Of a DNA stretch of 64,000 nt, positions 1-9,622 are shown piece after piece (position 1 is the first letter of the stretch; each line of letters begins with the position of its first letter). The stretch is taken from assembly GCF_014201905.1 (NCBI RefSeq), contig NZ_JACHFM010000002.1, positions 248,001 through 312,000 of the forward strand, given 5' to 3'. This stretch comes from Amaricoccus macauensis (lineage in GTDB: Bacteria > Pseudomonadota > Alphaproteobacteria > Rhodobacterales > Rhodobacteraceae). Under the pieces are notes generated by a model, which did no database searches, was not told the origin of the DNA, and worked only from the letters and a program-made list of their open reading frames with translations. The position numbers were made by a program, and so were the translations under genes.

Positions 1-1212
1 GTCGGGCAGCGCGTCGACCACGTCCGCAAGCCCGAACCGCCCGACCATCGCCTCGACGCGGCCCGGGATGTCGTCCTCCGCCATCTCGAAGAGCCGGGCG
101 TGCAGCACGAGATTCTGGCGTACCGTCAGTTCGGTGTAGAGCGAGAAGGCCTGGCTCATGTAGCCGACGCGCCGGCGGGTCTCCATGTCGCGCGGATCGA
201 CCTCATGCCCGAAGAGCCGGGCGGTGCCAGCGCTCGCGGGCAGGAGACCGGTCAGCATCTTCATCGTCGTGGTCTTGCCGCAACCGTTCGAGCCGAGAAA
301 GCCGAAGATTTCCCCGCGCTCGATGCGGAAGCTGACGTTATCGACGGCGGTGAAGTCGCCGAAGCGCATGGTCAGCCCCCCGGCCTCGATCGCCGCCGTG
401 CCGTCCGCCTGCGTCGTCCTCGGCGGGATCGCCATCCCCTCGTATCCCTCGCGCCGCTCCCTTGGCAGAAGTGCCACGAAGGCGGCATCGAGATCGGCGG
501 TACCGGTCCGCGCCATCAGCTCCGCCGGAGTTCCCGTGGCGAGCACGTGGCCGCTGTCCATCGCGACGAGCCAGTCGAAGCGTGCCGCCTCCTCCATGTA
601 GGCGGTGGCGACGATCACGCTCATGTCCGCCCGAGCGGACCGGATCGAGTCGATGAGCTCCCAGAACTGGCGGCGCGACAGTGGGTCGACGCCGGTCGTC
701 GGCTCGTCGAGGATCAGCAGGTCGGGGTCATGGATCAGGGCGCAGCAAAGACCGAGCTTCTGCTTCATGCCGCCCGAGAGCTTCTGTGCCGGGCGGTCGG
801 CGAAGGGGGCAAGCCCGGTGCTCTCGAGGAGGCGCGCGATGCGGCCCTGCCGCTCGGCCGTGTCCTGCCCGAAGAGCCGCCCGAAGAAGTCGACGTTCTC
901 GGCGACCGAGAGCGTGGGATAGAGGTTCCTGCCGAGCCCCTGCGGCATGTAGGCGATCCGCGGCTGTACCGCGCCGCGGTGGATCACGTCGGAGATGTCG
1001 CCCCCAAGGACGGAGATCCGGCCGGTCTGCACCGCGCGGGCACCGGCGATGAGCGAAAGCAGGCTCGATTTGCCCACCCCGTCCGGCCCGATCAGCCCCA
1101 CCGTCGTGCCGGCCGGCAGATCGAGGCTCACGTCAACGAGCGCCCGGGTCCGGCCAAAGACGAGGCCGACGCCCTCGATGCGGGCGACCGGCCCGGCGGC
1201 GGCCGCGTTCAT
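1..1212 (-). CDS. ABC efflux ATPase with two ATP-binding domains (RbbA/YhiH-like), partial
   Basis: Cut by the left edge; about 404 N-terminal residues are visible. The first ABC domain has Walker [10 protein letters not shown] (about residues 42-50), signature LSGGMKQK and Walker [15 protein letters not shown] second ABC domain starts near residue 260 with Walker [10 protein letters not shown]. Tandem ABC domains next to an HlyD adaptor are typical of YhiH/RbbA-type exporters, whose C-terminal ABC-2 membrane domain would lie outside the window. The ATG overlaps the stop of the upstream HlyD gene (ATGA), so the two are translationally coupled. Probable role: ATP-driven export of hydrophobic toxins or drugs. 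The substrate is unknown. Confidence 0.85.
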   Translation of the reverse strand, partial: MNAAAAGPVARIEGVGLVFGRTRALVDVSLDLPAGTTVGLIGPDGVGKSSLLSLIAGARAVQTGRISVLGGDISDVIHRGAVQPRIAYMPQGLGRNLYPTLSVAENVDFFGRLFGQDTAERQGRIARLLESTGLAPFADRPAQKLSGGMKQKLGLCCALIHDPDLLILDEPTTGVDPLSRRQFWELIDSIRSARADMSVIVATAYMEEAARFDWLVAMDSGHVLATGTPAELMARTGTADLDAAFVALLPRERREGYEGMAIPPRTTQADGTAAIEAGGLTMRFGDFTAVDNVSFRIERGEIFGFLGSNGCGKTTTMKMLTGLLPASAGTARLFGHEVDPRDMETRRRVGYMSQAFSLYTELTVRQNLVLHARLFEMAEDDIPGRVEAMVGRFGLADVVDALPD

Positions 1213-2291
1213 TGCACGAGGTTCGTGGAGAGGAACTCCGGCCACTGCGCCTCGGGGTCGAGGCGAACATAGGCCATGCCCGGCAGGCCGGTCTTCACGT
1301 ACTGGATGTACCTCTGCAGCAGTTCCTTGGGCACCTGAGCGCGGACGCGGAACATGAGCTTCTGGCGCTCTTCCTCGGTCTCGACGGTCTTCGGCGTGAA
1401 CTGCGCCACGTCGGCCACGAAGCGCACCGATGCGGGCACAACCCATTGCGGCGCGGCGTCGAGCACCAGCCGCACCTCGGTTCCGATCGCCACGCGACCT
1501 GCCTCGGCCGTCGGCAGGAAGAAGGTCATGTAGACGTCGCTGAGATCGACCATGTTCAGCACGCGTCCGCCGGCCGCGACCACCTCGCCGGGCTGCGCCA
1601 CGCGAAACTGCACCCGCCCGTCGCGCGGTGCGCGCAGGGTCGAGTCGTCGATGCTCACCTGGATAGCCTCGATGGCGGCGGCGGCGGCATCGACCGCCGC
1701 CCCGGCATCGACCACGGAGGCCTGCGCCGCGCTGATCGCGGCATCGGCCGCCGCGAGCTGTGCCTCCGCCGCCGCGAGGCCGGCCGCGGTGCTTTCGGCG
1801 GCGGCGCGGTCATTGTCGAGCACCGATTGCGGAATGGTGTTCGCGTGCGCCAGGGGGATCGAGCGAGAGAGCTGGCGCTGCGTGGCGTCGTTGTCGGCGC
1901 GGCGCTGGCCGATCGTCGCCTCGGCCGCCCGCTTCTCGGCCTCGCGCTGGCGCACGAAGCTCGTCGCGGTCTCTACCCCGATCTCCGCCCGCCGCTGCTC
2001 GGCCTCGGCCTGACGAAGCTGCGCCCGGAGCTGGGCGGTGTCCATGCGGGCGAGTTCCTGCCCGGCGGTGACGAAATCTCCCTCGTTGACCAGGATATCG
2101 CCGATCCGGCCGGCGACCTTGGCGGAGATGTCGATCGCCACCGCCTCGATCCGCCCGTTTCCGCTGGCAAACCCCGATGGCAGCCCGCCGCCGCTCAGCC
2201 GCTGCCACGCGACGTATCCGATGATCGCGGCGGCGAGCAGCGCGATAGCGGCGAGGATCAGCCCTCGTCTGCCCACAAATCCAGCAGTCAT
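1209..2291 (-). CDS. HlyD-family periplasmic adaptor (YhiI-like)
   Basis: 360 aa. One N-terminal membrane anchor (about residues 9-29) is followed by a biotinyl-lipoyl half-motif ([18 protein letters not shown]), a long Ala/Glu/Arg-rich coiled-coil hairpin (about 80-210), the second lipoyl half ([13 protein letters not shown]) and a beta-barrel. This is the membrane fusion protein linking the inner-membrane ABC exporter to an outer-membrane channel. It is the first gene of a leftward efflux operon and is coupled by a 4-bp overlap to the double-ABC gene. No outer-membrane factor is nearby. Confidence 0.9.
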   Translation of the reverse strand: MTAGFVGRRGLILAAIALLAAAIIGYVAWQRLSGGGLPSGFASGNGRIEAVAIDISAKVAGRIGDILVNEGDFVTAGQELARMDTAQLRAQLRQAEAEQRRAEIGVETATSFVRQREAEKRAAEATIGQRRADNDATQRQLSRSIPLAHANTIPQSVLDNDRAAAESTAAGLAAAEAQLAAADAAISAAQASVVDAGAAVDAAAAAIEAIQVSIDDSTLRAPRDGRVQFRVAQPGEVVAAGGRVLNMVDLSDVYMTFFLPTAEAGRVAIGTEVRLVLDAAPQWVVPASVRFVADVAQFTPKTVETEEERQKLMFRVRAQVPKELLQRYIQYVKTGLPGMAYVRLDPEAQWPEFLSTNLVQ

Positions 2292-2499
2292 GCCCGTCCT
2301 CCAGCCCCGCGAATAACTAATTCGGGTGCTAAATTGCGCAATTCATCGCTCGTCTGCCGTGTTCATAGGGCATCGATCTGAGCGCTCCAAGTCCCACTGA
2401 GAGACAAAGAAAAAAAGTCGACTTCTACAACTTGACTCTTTCAGTCGGATTAAGCGATGACCGTCGCGTATCACACGGAAAAGAGAGGAGCTTTCTCGC
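2292..2499. promoter_or_regulatory. Divergent promoter region between efflux operon and TonB receptor
   Basis: This 208-bp gap is markedly more AT-rich than its neighbours. It contains a perfect 12-bp palindrome AATTGCGCAATT (2332-2343) on the efflux side, preceded by AATAACTAA, and a 10-bp palindrome AAGTCGACTT (2415-2424) on the receptor side next to a TTGACT -35-like hexamer (2432-2437). The first resembles ATTGCACAAT upstream of the TetR gene at 46034. The second is a candidate site for iron control of the receptor. Regulator identities are inferred, not shown. Confidence 0.45.
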
Positions 2500-4584
2500 A
2501 TGAGAGAGACCGGATCACTGCGCGCAATCGTTACCGCGGCAGGCCTGCTTTCGACCACCGCCCTGGTCGCCCCGGGCGCCATGGCGCAGGCGGTGGAAGA
2601 TGACAGCAGCTTCGTGCTCGACCCGGTCGTCGTGACTGCGTCGGGCTTTCAACAGACGGTGACGGATGCTCCCGCAAGCATCTCGGTCATTCCGGGCGAA
2701 CAGCTTCGAAACGAGTCGTTCCGCGACCTCGCGGACGCCGTCCGGCACACGCAAGGTGTCTCGGTCATCGGCAATGCCAACGAGCAGGACATCTCGATTC
2801 GCGGCCTGCCGGGATCCTATACCCTGATCCTCGTCGACGGCGTCCGGCAGGGCACCCGCAACGCCCGGCCGAACGGCTCCGCCGGTTTCGAGCAGAGCTT
2901 CATCCCCCCGGCGGTCATCATCGACCGGATCGAGGTGCTGCGCGGGCCTGCGTCGACGCTCTACGGCTCCGATGCGGTCGGCGGCGTGATCAACATCATC
3001 ACCAAGAAGGTGTCCGACGTCCCGACCGGCAGCTTCGGCCTTTCCTACACGAAGCAGCAGCACGACAAGTACGGCGACGACATGCAGGCTCAGGCCTATG
3101 TCGCCGGGCCGCTGATCGAGAACCGCCTCGGCTATCAGCTCTGGGGTACCGCCTTCGGTCGCGACGAAGACGAAATCCTGGAGGGCAGCAACGAGCGCGA
3201 GAACTACCAGCTCGCCGGCCGCCTGACCTTCACGCCGAACGAGCGGAACGCCTTCATGCTCGATGCTGGCACCGAGCGGCTCCAGAATCGCAGCACCCCC
3301 GGAAAGAGCACCGAAGGCGACATCGGCGCGGACCGCCACAACGACCGTTCCTATGTCCGGCTCTCGCACGAAGGCACGTGGGACTGGGGCACGAGCTTCC
3401 TCTCGGCCCAGCGCGAGGTTGGCGAGCGCACCACGTTCGAGCTCGGCGAGGAGCAGCCGCGCTCACCGGAGATCACCAACATCGTGCTCGACGGCCGCGC
3501 CACCGTGCCGCTCGGCGATCACATGGTCTCGTTCGGGACGCAGTACATCAAGAACACCCTGAACGATCAGAACCCCGGTCTGCGCAACGAGGTCGATTAC
3601 GACTTCTCGCTCTGGCAGGCGGCGCTCTACCTCGAGGACGAGTGGGCGGTGACGGACCGGCTGTCGATCACCGGCGGCCTGCGCATGGACTATCACTCCG
3701 AGTACGGCGACCACTATTCGCCGCGCCTCTATGCGGTCTACGGCCTGACCGATCAGGTGACGATCAAGGGCGGTGTCTCGACCGGCTTCCGCGCGCCGGA
3801 GATCCGGGCGATCGTGCCGGGCTATGCTTACGCCACGGGCGGCAGCGGCTGTTTCTATGGGCCGGAGAGCGAGTTGCCCGAGGGAATGGGGCCGTGCGGC
3901 GTGATCCTCGCCAACCCGGACCTGAAGCCCGAGACTTCGACGAACTTCGAGGCGGCGGTCATCTACGACAACCTCGAGGATCTCACCCTCGGCGCCACGG
4001 TCTTCCACACCGAGCTCAAGAACCAGGTGAACAACGAGCGGGTTTATAATGACGACGGCAGCTTCGCCCGCTGGGATCAGGATCCGAACTATACCCTCTT
4101 CCGCCAGTACAACCTCAACGAGGCGCGGATGCAGGGTGTCGAGCTGACGGCGCTGTGGGAAGCGACCAGCACGCTGCGGTTGACGGCCAACTACACCTAC
4201 ATCGACAGCGAGCAGAAGACCGGAACCTACGCGGGCCTGCCGCTCAACCGGACCCCGGAGCACTCGGGCTCGGTGCGGGCGGACTGGGTGACGCCGGTCG
4301 AGGGACTGAGCAGCTACCTCGCCGGCAACTACATCGGCGAGCAGATCAACGCCGGTCTCCGCATTGGTGAGAACGGGAGCCCGATCTACCGGGACGGCGA
4401 GGTCGTGGCGCGCAAGTACGACGGCTACTTCACCGCCGACATCGGCGCGAGCTATGCGCTGACCGACAGCGTGGCGTTGAACGGCGCCATCTACAACGTC
4501 CTCGACAAGCAGGTCGGCCCCGACGAGGTGGACGACGTGGTCGCCGGCCGGCGCTTCTGGCTCGGCCTCACCGCCACCTTCTAG
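2500..4584 (+). CDS. TonB-dependent siderophore receptor
   Basis: 694 aa outer-membrane protein. A cleavable signal peptide ends near ALVAPGAMAQ (about residue 30). The plug domain follows (ASISVIPGEQL, GLPGSYTLILVDGVRQG, IEVLRGPASTLYGSDAVGGVINIITK), then a 22-strand barrel ending in ...FWLGLTATF with a C-terminal Phe, as expected for BAM recognition. The GPASTLYGSDAVGG plug motif and size fit the FepA/CirA/IrgA catecholate-type receptors. It faces a FecCD-type iron-chelate ABC importer across a shared terminator, so it probably brings a ferric siderophore across the outer membrane. Heme or another metal chelate is less likely but not excluded. Confidence 0.9.
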   Translation: MRETGSLRAIVTAAGLLSTTALVAPGAMAQAVEDDSSFVLDPVVVTASGFQQTVTDAPASISVIPGEQLRNESFRDLADAVRHTQGVSVIGNANEQDISIRGLPGSYTLILVDGVRQGTRNARPNGSAGFEQSFIPPAVIIDRIEVLRGPASTLYGSDAVGGVINIITKKVSDVPTGSFGLSYTKQQHDKYGDDMQAQAYVAGPLIENRLGYQLWGTAFGRDEDEILEGSNERENYQLAGRLTFTPNERNAFMLDAGTERLQNRSTPGKSTEGDIGADRHNDRSYVRLSHEGTWDWGTSFLSAQREVGERTTFELGEEQPRSPEITNIVLDGRATVPLGDHMVSFGTQYIKNTLNDQNPGLRNEVDYDFSLWQAALYLEDEWAVTDRLSITGGLRMDYHSEYGDHYSPRLYAVYGLTDQVTIKGGVSTGFRAPEIRAIVPGYAYATGGSGCFYGPESELPEGMGPCGVILANPDLKPETSTNFEAAVIYDNLEDLTLGATVFHTELKNQVNNERVYNDDGSFARWDQDPNYTLFRQYNLNEARMQGVELTALWEATSTLRLTANYTYIDSEQKTGTYAGLPLNRTPEHSGSVRADWVTPVEGLSSYLAGNYIGEQINAGLRIGENGSPIYRDGEVVARKYDGYFTADIGASYALTDSVALNGAIYNVLDKQVGPDEVDDVVAGRRFWLGLTATF

Positions 4585-4596
4585 AGGCGGTCACCG

Positions 4597-4623
4597 CCCC
4601 GGCCGGTCTGGCCGGGGCTTTTC
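4597..4623. terminator. Bidirectional-looking terminator between convergent iron genes
   Basis: Eight-base arms CCCCGGCC (4597-4604) and GGCCGGGG (4610-4617) with a GGTCT loop are followed on the + strand by CTTTT. It lies 12 bp after the receptor stop and 13 bp before the stop of the convergent ATPase gene. Confidence 0.75.
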
Positions 4624-4636
4624 GTCCAGTGCGGCC

Positions 4637-5398
4637 TCACTCCCAGTGATAGAGCGCGGCCAGCCGTCCCTGATGGCGCGTCACTTCGATCGGCACGCCG
4701 TAGATCGCCGCGAGGACGTCCGGGCGGAACACCGCTTCCGGCTCCCCCTCGACCACGAGCGCCCCGTCCTTCAACGCCACGATCCGGTCTGCCCAGGCGG
4801 CGGCATAGTTGATGTCGTGCAGCACCACGACGATCGTCCGCCCGTGCTCGTCGGCGAGGCTCCTGAGCCGGCGCATGAGAGACCGCGCGAAGGTGATGTC
4901 GAGATTGTTGAGCGGCTCGTCGAGCAGCAGGTAGTCCGTCGCCTGCGCAAAGGTCATCGCCACGAAGGCGCGCTGCCGCTGCCCGCCCGAGAGCTCGTCG
5001 AGGAAGCGGCCCGCGAGGCTTCCGAGTTCGAACTGCTCGATTGCCGCGGCAACCGCCTGCCTGTCCGCCTCTCCCGGGCGGCCCCGGCAATGGGGATAGC
5101 GTCCGAAGGCCACGAGATCCTCGACCGTCAGCCGGGTGCCGAGCACGGTTTCCTGCCGCAGGACCGCAAGCTTCAGCGCGAGGGTCTCCGACGGTGTTCG
5201 CGCAACGTCGAGCCCGTCGAAGCGGACGCGTCCCGACTGGAGCGGCAGCAGCCGGCCCATGAGCGAGAGCAGCGTCGACTTGCCTGCGCCGTTCGGTCCG
5301 ATCAGCGCCGTGACCCCGCCCTTGGGCAGCGACAGGCTGACATCGCGCAGCACAGGCGTCGTGCCGTAGCCGTAGCTGACCCCGTCGATCTCGATCAT
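4637..5398 (-). CDS. Iron-siderophore ABC importer, ATP-binding protein
   Basis: 253 aa. Walker A GPNGAGKST (about 33-41), signature LSGGQRQRAFVAMTFAQ, Walker B YLLLDEPLNNLD and the switch VVVLHDINYAA are all present. The sequence type (YclP/VctC-like, FepC family) energises import of ferric catecholate or similar chelates. It is the last gene of the SBP-permease-permease-ATPase operon; its start overlaps the upstream permease stop by 4 bp (ATGA). Confidence 0.92.
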   Translation of the reverse strand: MIEIDGVSYGYGTTPVLRDVSLSLPKGGVTALIGPNGAGKSTLLSLMGRLLPLQSGRVRFDGLDVARTPSETLALKLAVLRQETVLGTRLTVEDLVAFGRYPHCRGRPGEADRQAVAAAIEQFELGSLAGRFLDELSGGQRQRAFVAMTFAQATDYLLLDEPLNNLDITFARSLMRRLRSLADEHGRTIVVVLHDINYAAAWADRIVALKDGALVVEGEPEAVFRPDVLAAIYGVPIEVTRHQGRLAALYHWE

Positions 5399-6339
5399 GC
5401 CGGACGTCCTCGCAGCAAGAGGAAGAGGAAAAGCAGGCCACCGGCGAACTCGATGACCACCGAGAGCGTCGCCTGAAGCCCGAGCGCACGCTCGAAGACC
5501 GTCTGGCCCGCGATCAGGATCGTGGCGCCGATCATCGCCGCCGCCGGCAGCAGGTGCGCATGGCGCGGCGTCCGCATGACCACATGGGCGAGGCTGGCAA
5601 CGATCAGCCCGAAGAAGGCGACCGGGCCGACAAGCGCGGTCGACGCCGAGACGAGGACCGCGACGACGACGAGTGCCAGTTGGCAGAGCCTGTCATGGTC
5701 GATCCCGAGGCCGATCGAGACCGAACGCCCGAGGGCCACGACGTCGAGCGCATGGCGTTGCCGCCAGGCGAGCCAGAGCGCCACGAGGGCAAGGAGTGCG
5801 GCGACCATGAGAAGCTCGCCCCGAACCCTGCTGAAGGTCGCGAAGCTCGCGCCTTGCACCACGGCGAATTCATTCGGATCCATCAGGCGTTGCAGCATGC
5901 CTGCGAGGCTTCGGAAGAACGTCCCGAGGATCACGCCGACCAGCAGCATCCGGTGCAGGTCGGTGCGCCCGCGCCCGAGCAGCAGCGTCAGGAGCATGAC
6001 CGCCGCCGCCACCATCGCGGCGGTCTCGATCAGGAACTTCAGCCGCGCGTCGAGCGCCGCGTATCCCACACCGCCGAGCAGGAACACGAGTCCGGTCTGG
6101 AAGAGGCCATAGAGCGCGTCGAACCCCATGATCGACGGCGTGAGGATCCGGTTCCCCGCCACGGTCTGGAACAGCACCGTAGCCACCCCGACCGAGGCCC
6201 CGACGAGCGCCAGTGCCGCGAGACGCTCGCCGCGGAAGCCGAGCAGAAAGCTCCAGTTCCCCTGCGGCGCCACCAGCATGAAGGCGAGTGCCGCGAGAAG
6301 CGTCAGCGCGGCGAGGAGTGCCAGGCGCCTACGTGGCAT
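5395..6339 (-). CDS. Iron chelate ABC permease (FecCD family)
   Basis: 314 aa from the ATG at 6339, which gives the natural N-terminus MPRRRLALLAALTLLAALAF. A longer in-frame extension to 6477 would run through the preceding permease gene and is rejected. About nine to ten membrane helices are predicted. FecCD landmarks include the GNRILTPSIMGFDALYG segment and the ALVGPVAFFGLIV motif near the C-terminus. It overlaps the first permease gene by 11 bp; the two form the heterodimeric channel (YclN/YclO-like). Confidence 0.9.
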   Translation of the reverse strand: MPRRRLALLAALTLLAALAFMLVAPQGNWSFLLGFRGERLAALALVGASVGVATVLFQTVAGNRILTPSIMGFDALYGLFQTGLVFLLGGVGYAALDARLKFLIETAAMVAAAVMLLTLLLGRGRTDLHRMLLVGVILGTFFRSLAGMLQRLMDPNEFAVVQGASFATFSRVRGELLMVAALLALVALWLAWRQRHALDVVALGRSVSIGLGIDHDRLCQLALVVVAVLVSASTALVGPVAFFGLIVASLAHVVMRTPRHAHLLPAAAMIGATILIAGQTVFERALGLQATLSVVIEFAGGLLFLFLLLRGRPA

Positions 6340-7291
6340 GGCGCGGCGCCCGCAGCAGAAGCCAGAGGAAAAGCCCCGAGCCCAGCACCCCGAAGACGGT
6401 CCCGACCGGGATCTCGTAAGGATAGCGCGCCAGCCGCCCGACGATGTCGCAGGCGAGGACGAGGGTGGCGCCGGCAAAGGCGACCCACGGCAGCGTCCGC
6501 CGCAGGTTGTCGCCCATCATCCGGCTGACCAGGTTCGGCACGACAAGCCCGACGAAGGGGATCATGCCGACGGTGACGACGACGAGCGCGGTGATGATCG
6601 AGACGATGACGAGGCCGAGTGCGACGACCGTACCATAGCTCAGTCCGAGCCCGAGGCTCGCGTCCTTGCCGAGGCTTGCGATGGTGAAGCGGTCAGCGGC
6701 GGCATAGGCGATGATCGCGGCGGCGCCCGAGAGCCAGAGCAGTTCATAGCGCCCGGCAACCACGCCGGAGAACTCGCCGTTCATCCAGGTCCCCAGGTAT
6801 TGGATCAGGTCGTGCTGGTAGGCGACGAAGGTCTCGCCCGCGCCGAGGACGCCGCCGTAGACGATGCCGACCAGCGGCACGAGCAACGGCTGGGTCGGCG
6901 GCAGGCGGCGAACGATCACGAGAAACACCGCCGTGGTCGCGAGCGCAGTGACGCTCGCCGCACCCATGCGCATGAAAAGCGGCGCTGCGGGTGCGAGCAG
7001 TGTCACGGCGAGGAGGCCGAGGGCCGCGCCCTGAGCCGTGCCCGCGGTCGTTGGCTCGGCGAAGCGATTGCGGGCGATCACCTGCATGATGACGCCTGCC
7101 ACCGCCAGCGAGGCGCCGGTCAGGAGCACCGCCGCGGTGCGTGGCAGGCGGCTCACGAAAAGCAGAAGCTGGGCGCCGGGGTCCGTGAGGACCCCGGCGG
7201 GATCGAAGTCGCCGACCCCGACCTGAACGCTCACGAGGGCGAGCGCGAGGAGCAGGCCGGCCGCAAGGCCCGCCTTCGCCGTCAGCCTCAT
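6329..7291 (-). CDS. Iron chelate ABC permease (FecCD family)
   Basis: 320 aa polytopic membrane protein. The family motifs RLPRTAAVLLTGASLAVAGV, NRFAEPTTAGTAQGAALG and GMIPFVGLVVPNL are conserved in the BtuC/FecCD superfamily. The start codon overlaps the stop of the binding-protein gene (ATGA). It partners the second permease and the FepC-like ATPase. The order SBP, permease, permease, ATPase matches the B. subtilis ycl (petrobactin) and Vibrio vct (vibriobactin/enterobactin) types. Confidence 0.9.
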   Translation of the reverse strand: MRLTAKAGLAAGLLLALALVSVQVGVGDFDPAGVLTDPGAQLLLFVSRLPRTAAVLLTGASLAVAGVIMQVIARNRFAEPTTAGTAQGAALGLLAVTLLAPAAPLFMRMGAASVTALATTAVFLVIVRRLPPTQPLLVPLVGIVYGGVLGAGETFVAYQHDLIQYLGTWMNGEFSGVVAGRYELLWLSGAAAIIAYAAADRFTIASLGKDASLGLGLSYGTVVALGLVIVSIITALVVVTVGMIPFVGLVVPNLVSRMMGDNLRRTLPWVAFAGATLVLACDIVGRLARYPYEIPVGTVFGVLGSGLFLWLLLRAPRHAT

Positions 7292-8172
7292 CCGCCGAAG
7301 GCGTCGGTGATCTGACCGAGGAGCCCGGTGATCGAGCGCACGCCGCCGCCGGCGATGTACATGCTCGACGGGTCGAGGAAGACGAGGTGGTCTTCCTTCC
7401 AGGCCGTCGTCTCATGCACCAGCGGGTTGTCGAGCGTCTGGCGCGCGCTGTCGCCTTCCTGCTGGACCGCCGCCGCGCGATCGACGACGACGAGCCAGTC
7501 CGGGTTTGCCTTCTGGACGAACTCGAACGACACGGCCTCGCCATGGGAGCCTTCGTAGGTGGTGGCCACCGCCGCAGGCAGCCCAAGGTCGGTGTGGATC
7601 CAGCCGAAGCGCGAACCCGGTCCGAACGCGGACATCTTCGGGCCGTTGGTGAGCAGGACGAGGCCGTTGCCCTTGCCTTCGATCGCCGCCTTTGCATCCG
7701 CGACGGCACGGTCCAGCCCTTCCGCGAGCTCCGCCGCTGCGTCGTCCTTGCCGAACAGCGTCCCGTAGGCGGTGAGCCGTGCGCGGGCGTCCCCGATGAG
7801 GGAGTCCCCGCCGATCGTCATGTCGATGGTCGGCGCGATCGCCGAGAGCGCGTCAAACTGCGTCGCTGAACGGCCGCCAATGACGATCAGGTCAGGCTCG
7901 AGCGCCGCCACGGCCTCGAAGTTCGGCTCGAAGAGCGTCCCGACCGTCTCGGCCTTGTCCTTCAGGTGGTCGAAATGCGGAAAGTAGAGAGTGTCGGTCA
8001 CGCCGACCGGAGCGATGCCGAGCGCATCGAGCGTGTCGAGCGCCGCTATATCGAACACCACCACCCGTTCTGGCCGCTCCAGTTCGACTGGTCCACGGGC
8101 GGTTTCGATCGTTTCTGCGAAGGCCGGGGAGGCGAGCAGGGTGAGCAGGGCGAGCAAAGCACGCGAGATCAT
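7288..8172 (-). CDS. Periplasmic iron-siderophore binding protein
   Basis: 294 aa from the ATG at 8172, which has AAGGG upstream and gives a clean signal peptide (MISRALLALLTLLASPAFA). A longer frame to 8223 has no such support. It has the bilobal class III fold pattern with TIETARGPVELERPERVVVFD at the N-terminus and ALEPDLIVIGGRSA in lobe 1, resembling YclQ/CeuE-type catecholate binding proteins. It captures the ferric chelate delivered by the receptor and hands it to the permease pair. First gene of the leftward operon. Confidence 0.9.
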   Translation of the reverse strand: MISRALLALLTLLASPAFAETIETARGPVELERPERVVVFDIAALDTLDALGIAPVGVTDTLYFPHFDHLKDKAETVGTLFEPNFEAVAALEPDLIVIGGRSATQFDALSAIAPTIDMTIGGDSLIGDARARLTAYGTLFGKDDAAAELAEGLDRAVADAKAAIEGKGNGLVLLTNGPKMSAFGPGSRFGWIHTDLGLPAAVATTYEGSHGEAVSFEFVQKANPDWLVVVDRAAAVQQEGDSARQTLDNPLVHETTAWKEDHLVFLDPSSMYIAGGGVRSITGLLGQITDAFGG

Positions 8173-8286
8173 GACAGGGGTCCCTTCTTGGCAATGCTTG
8201 GCTGGGCGGACCTGGCTGTGCATGGAGTGGCTTTAAAGGCGCGGCCCCACGTGTTCAATCGCCGGGGGCAATGGATCCGTCACAAA

Positions 8287-8305
8287 GCCGAGAAATTTTC
8301 TCGGC
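8287..8305. promoter_or_regulatory. Perfect 19-bp palindrome upstream of the iron importer operon
   Basis: GCCGAGAAATTTTCTCGGC has 9-bp arms around one central base and lies 115 bp upstream of the binding-protein start. Length and position suit a repressor operator (Fur-family sites are about 19 bp), but the sequence is not a consensus I recognise. The one-base centre makes a terminator hairpin unlikely. Confidence 0.5.
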
Positions 8306-8415
8306 AATCACCTCTTTTCCTTTCGCCTCGTCTCTAGACCAGCGATCCCGCAGGATGAATCCATCCCCGATCAAATACCGATCTTGCGAGGAGTCGCCTG
8401 TGGAACAGGCTCTTT

Positions 8416-9390
8416 TCAGGCATCGATCGGTCGGATTGTTCGGCGTTTCAACTGGCGGGCGCGGCGCGCGCGCAGCGAGTCGATGAGAACGGCGAGGAAG
8501 ATGATGCCCGCCATCAGGATCGGCTGGAGATAGAGGTTCACGCCGGTGAAGACGAGGCCAGAGCGGACGGTCTGGATCAGCGTGGCGCCGACCACCGCGC
8601 CGAGTGCAGATCCGATGCCGCCGAAGAGGCTCGCGCCCCCGAGGACGGCGGCGGCGATCACGTCGAATTCGCGGCCCTCGCCGAAGCCCGCGTCAAGGCG
8701 GCCGATCTGGGCGATGACGACAAACCCGGCGAGACCGGCGCAGGCGCCGGAGATGACGTAGACCCGCGCGCGGATCCAGTCGACGGGCAGGCCCGCCTTG
8801 CGGGCGGCCTCGGGGTCGTTGCCGACGGCGTAGATCTGCCGGCCGAAGGCGGTGCGGGTGAGCACGACGTGGGCGAGACCCGCGAGGCCCGCGAAGAAGA
8901 CGATGGGCAGGGGCACCGGACCGATGGAGGCGAGGCCGAAGGCCCGCATGTCGGCGTCGAAGTCGAACTGCTGCGAGCCGGTCAGGAACGCGCCGAAGCC
9001 GCGGAAGGCAAAGAGCGTGGCAAGGGTCACGATGAACGGGATGATCCGCAGCCCGACGATCGCGGCCGCATTGATCGCGCCAAGGAACGCGCCGGAGACG
9101 ACCGCGACCACGAGACCACCGCCGACGCCGATCCCGAGGTCGCGCATGGCAAAGCCCGCGATGAGTGGCGCGAGGTAGATCACCGACCCGACGGACAGGT
9201 CGATCCCCGCGGTCAGCAGCACGAAGGTCATGCCGATCGCGGCGATGCCGATGAAAGCCGCCTGCTTCACGATGTTGGCGATGCTCTCGGGCGAGAGAAA
9301 GCCCGGTGCCTGCAGGCCGAACCAGAGGAGCACGAGCGCAAAGACGAGAAACGTCGCGTGGCGGAGCGCGATGTCGGTCAGTCGGGTCAC
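8416..9390 (-). CDS. CUT2 sugar ABC permease (RbsC-like), second permease of the apiose-locus importer
   Basis: 324 aa with about ten membrane helices. The family core GIAAIGMTFVLLTAGIDLSVGS and FDVIAAAVLGGASLFGG is intact. It starts at a GTG preceded by GAGGAGG. It is the last gene of the D-apiose operon and is separated from the ATPase gene by one copy of the 212-bp repeat. The operon also carries a distinct permease at 11116-12288, so the channel may be a heterodimer or there may be two alternative homodimers. Confidence 0.88.
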   Translation of the reverse strand: MTRLTDIALRHATFLVFALVLLWFGLQAPGFLSPESIANIVKQAAFIGIAAIGMTFVLLTAGIDLSVGSVIYLAPLIAGFAMRDLGIGVGGGLVVAVVSGAFLGAINAAAIVGLRIIPFIVTLATLFAFRGFGAFLTGSQQFDFDADMRAFGLASIGPVPLPIVFFAGLAGLAHVVLTRTAFGRQIYAVGNDPEAARKAGLPVDWIRARVYVISGACAGLAGFVVIAQIGRLDAGFGEGREFDVIAAAVLGGASLFGGIGSALGAVVGATLIQTVRSGLVFTGVNLYLQPILMAGIIFLAVLIDSLRARRARQLKRRTIRPIDA

Positions 9391-9409
9391 CGTCGGGCCT
9401 CCTCTCTGG

Positions 9410-9621
9410 TGCCGGTCTCGGGGGGCATCGAGCCCCCGCTCGACCGGGGCGGCGTGCCGCCGCCGGCGCCTCGGTTCCGGGCGGTGCGCGGGGGGCGGGT
9501 GCGGGACGCGGGCGTTGCCGCGAAGTTGTGCGCGCAGGTGCGCGCAGGGTTTCCTTGCCGGTTTTCCGCCCGTTGGCGGAAAACGACTGCTCTCCAGGTT
9601 TCAAGGCCGTATGAAAGCCCG
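9410..9621. repeat. Intergenic repeat element, copy 1
   Basis: About 212 bp, clearly homologous to 15501-15714 along its whole length. It fills nearly the entire gap between the ATPase stop (9623) and the Shine-Dalgarno region of the next gene. It contains a hairpin with 10-bp arms (9561-9570 and 9575-9584, loop CGTT), a G5/C5 stem near 9421-9440 and a GC-rich middle. On the minus strand it can be read as a short frame beginning MKPGEQSF in both copies, but the frame is not otherwise conserved. It may be a REP/MITE-like element or an operon-internal RNA structure. Confidence 0.85.
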
Positions 9622-9622
9622 T

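Noticed and set aside
8396-8410. GCCTG/CAGGC stem followed by TCTTTT as a + strand terminator
   Set aside because: No + strand gene precedes it and the stem is only 5 bp; it may contribute weakly to termination of nothing identifiable.
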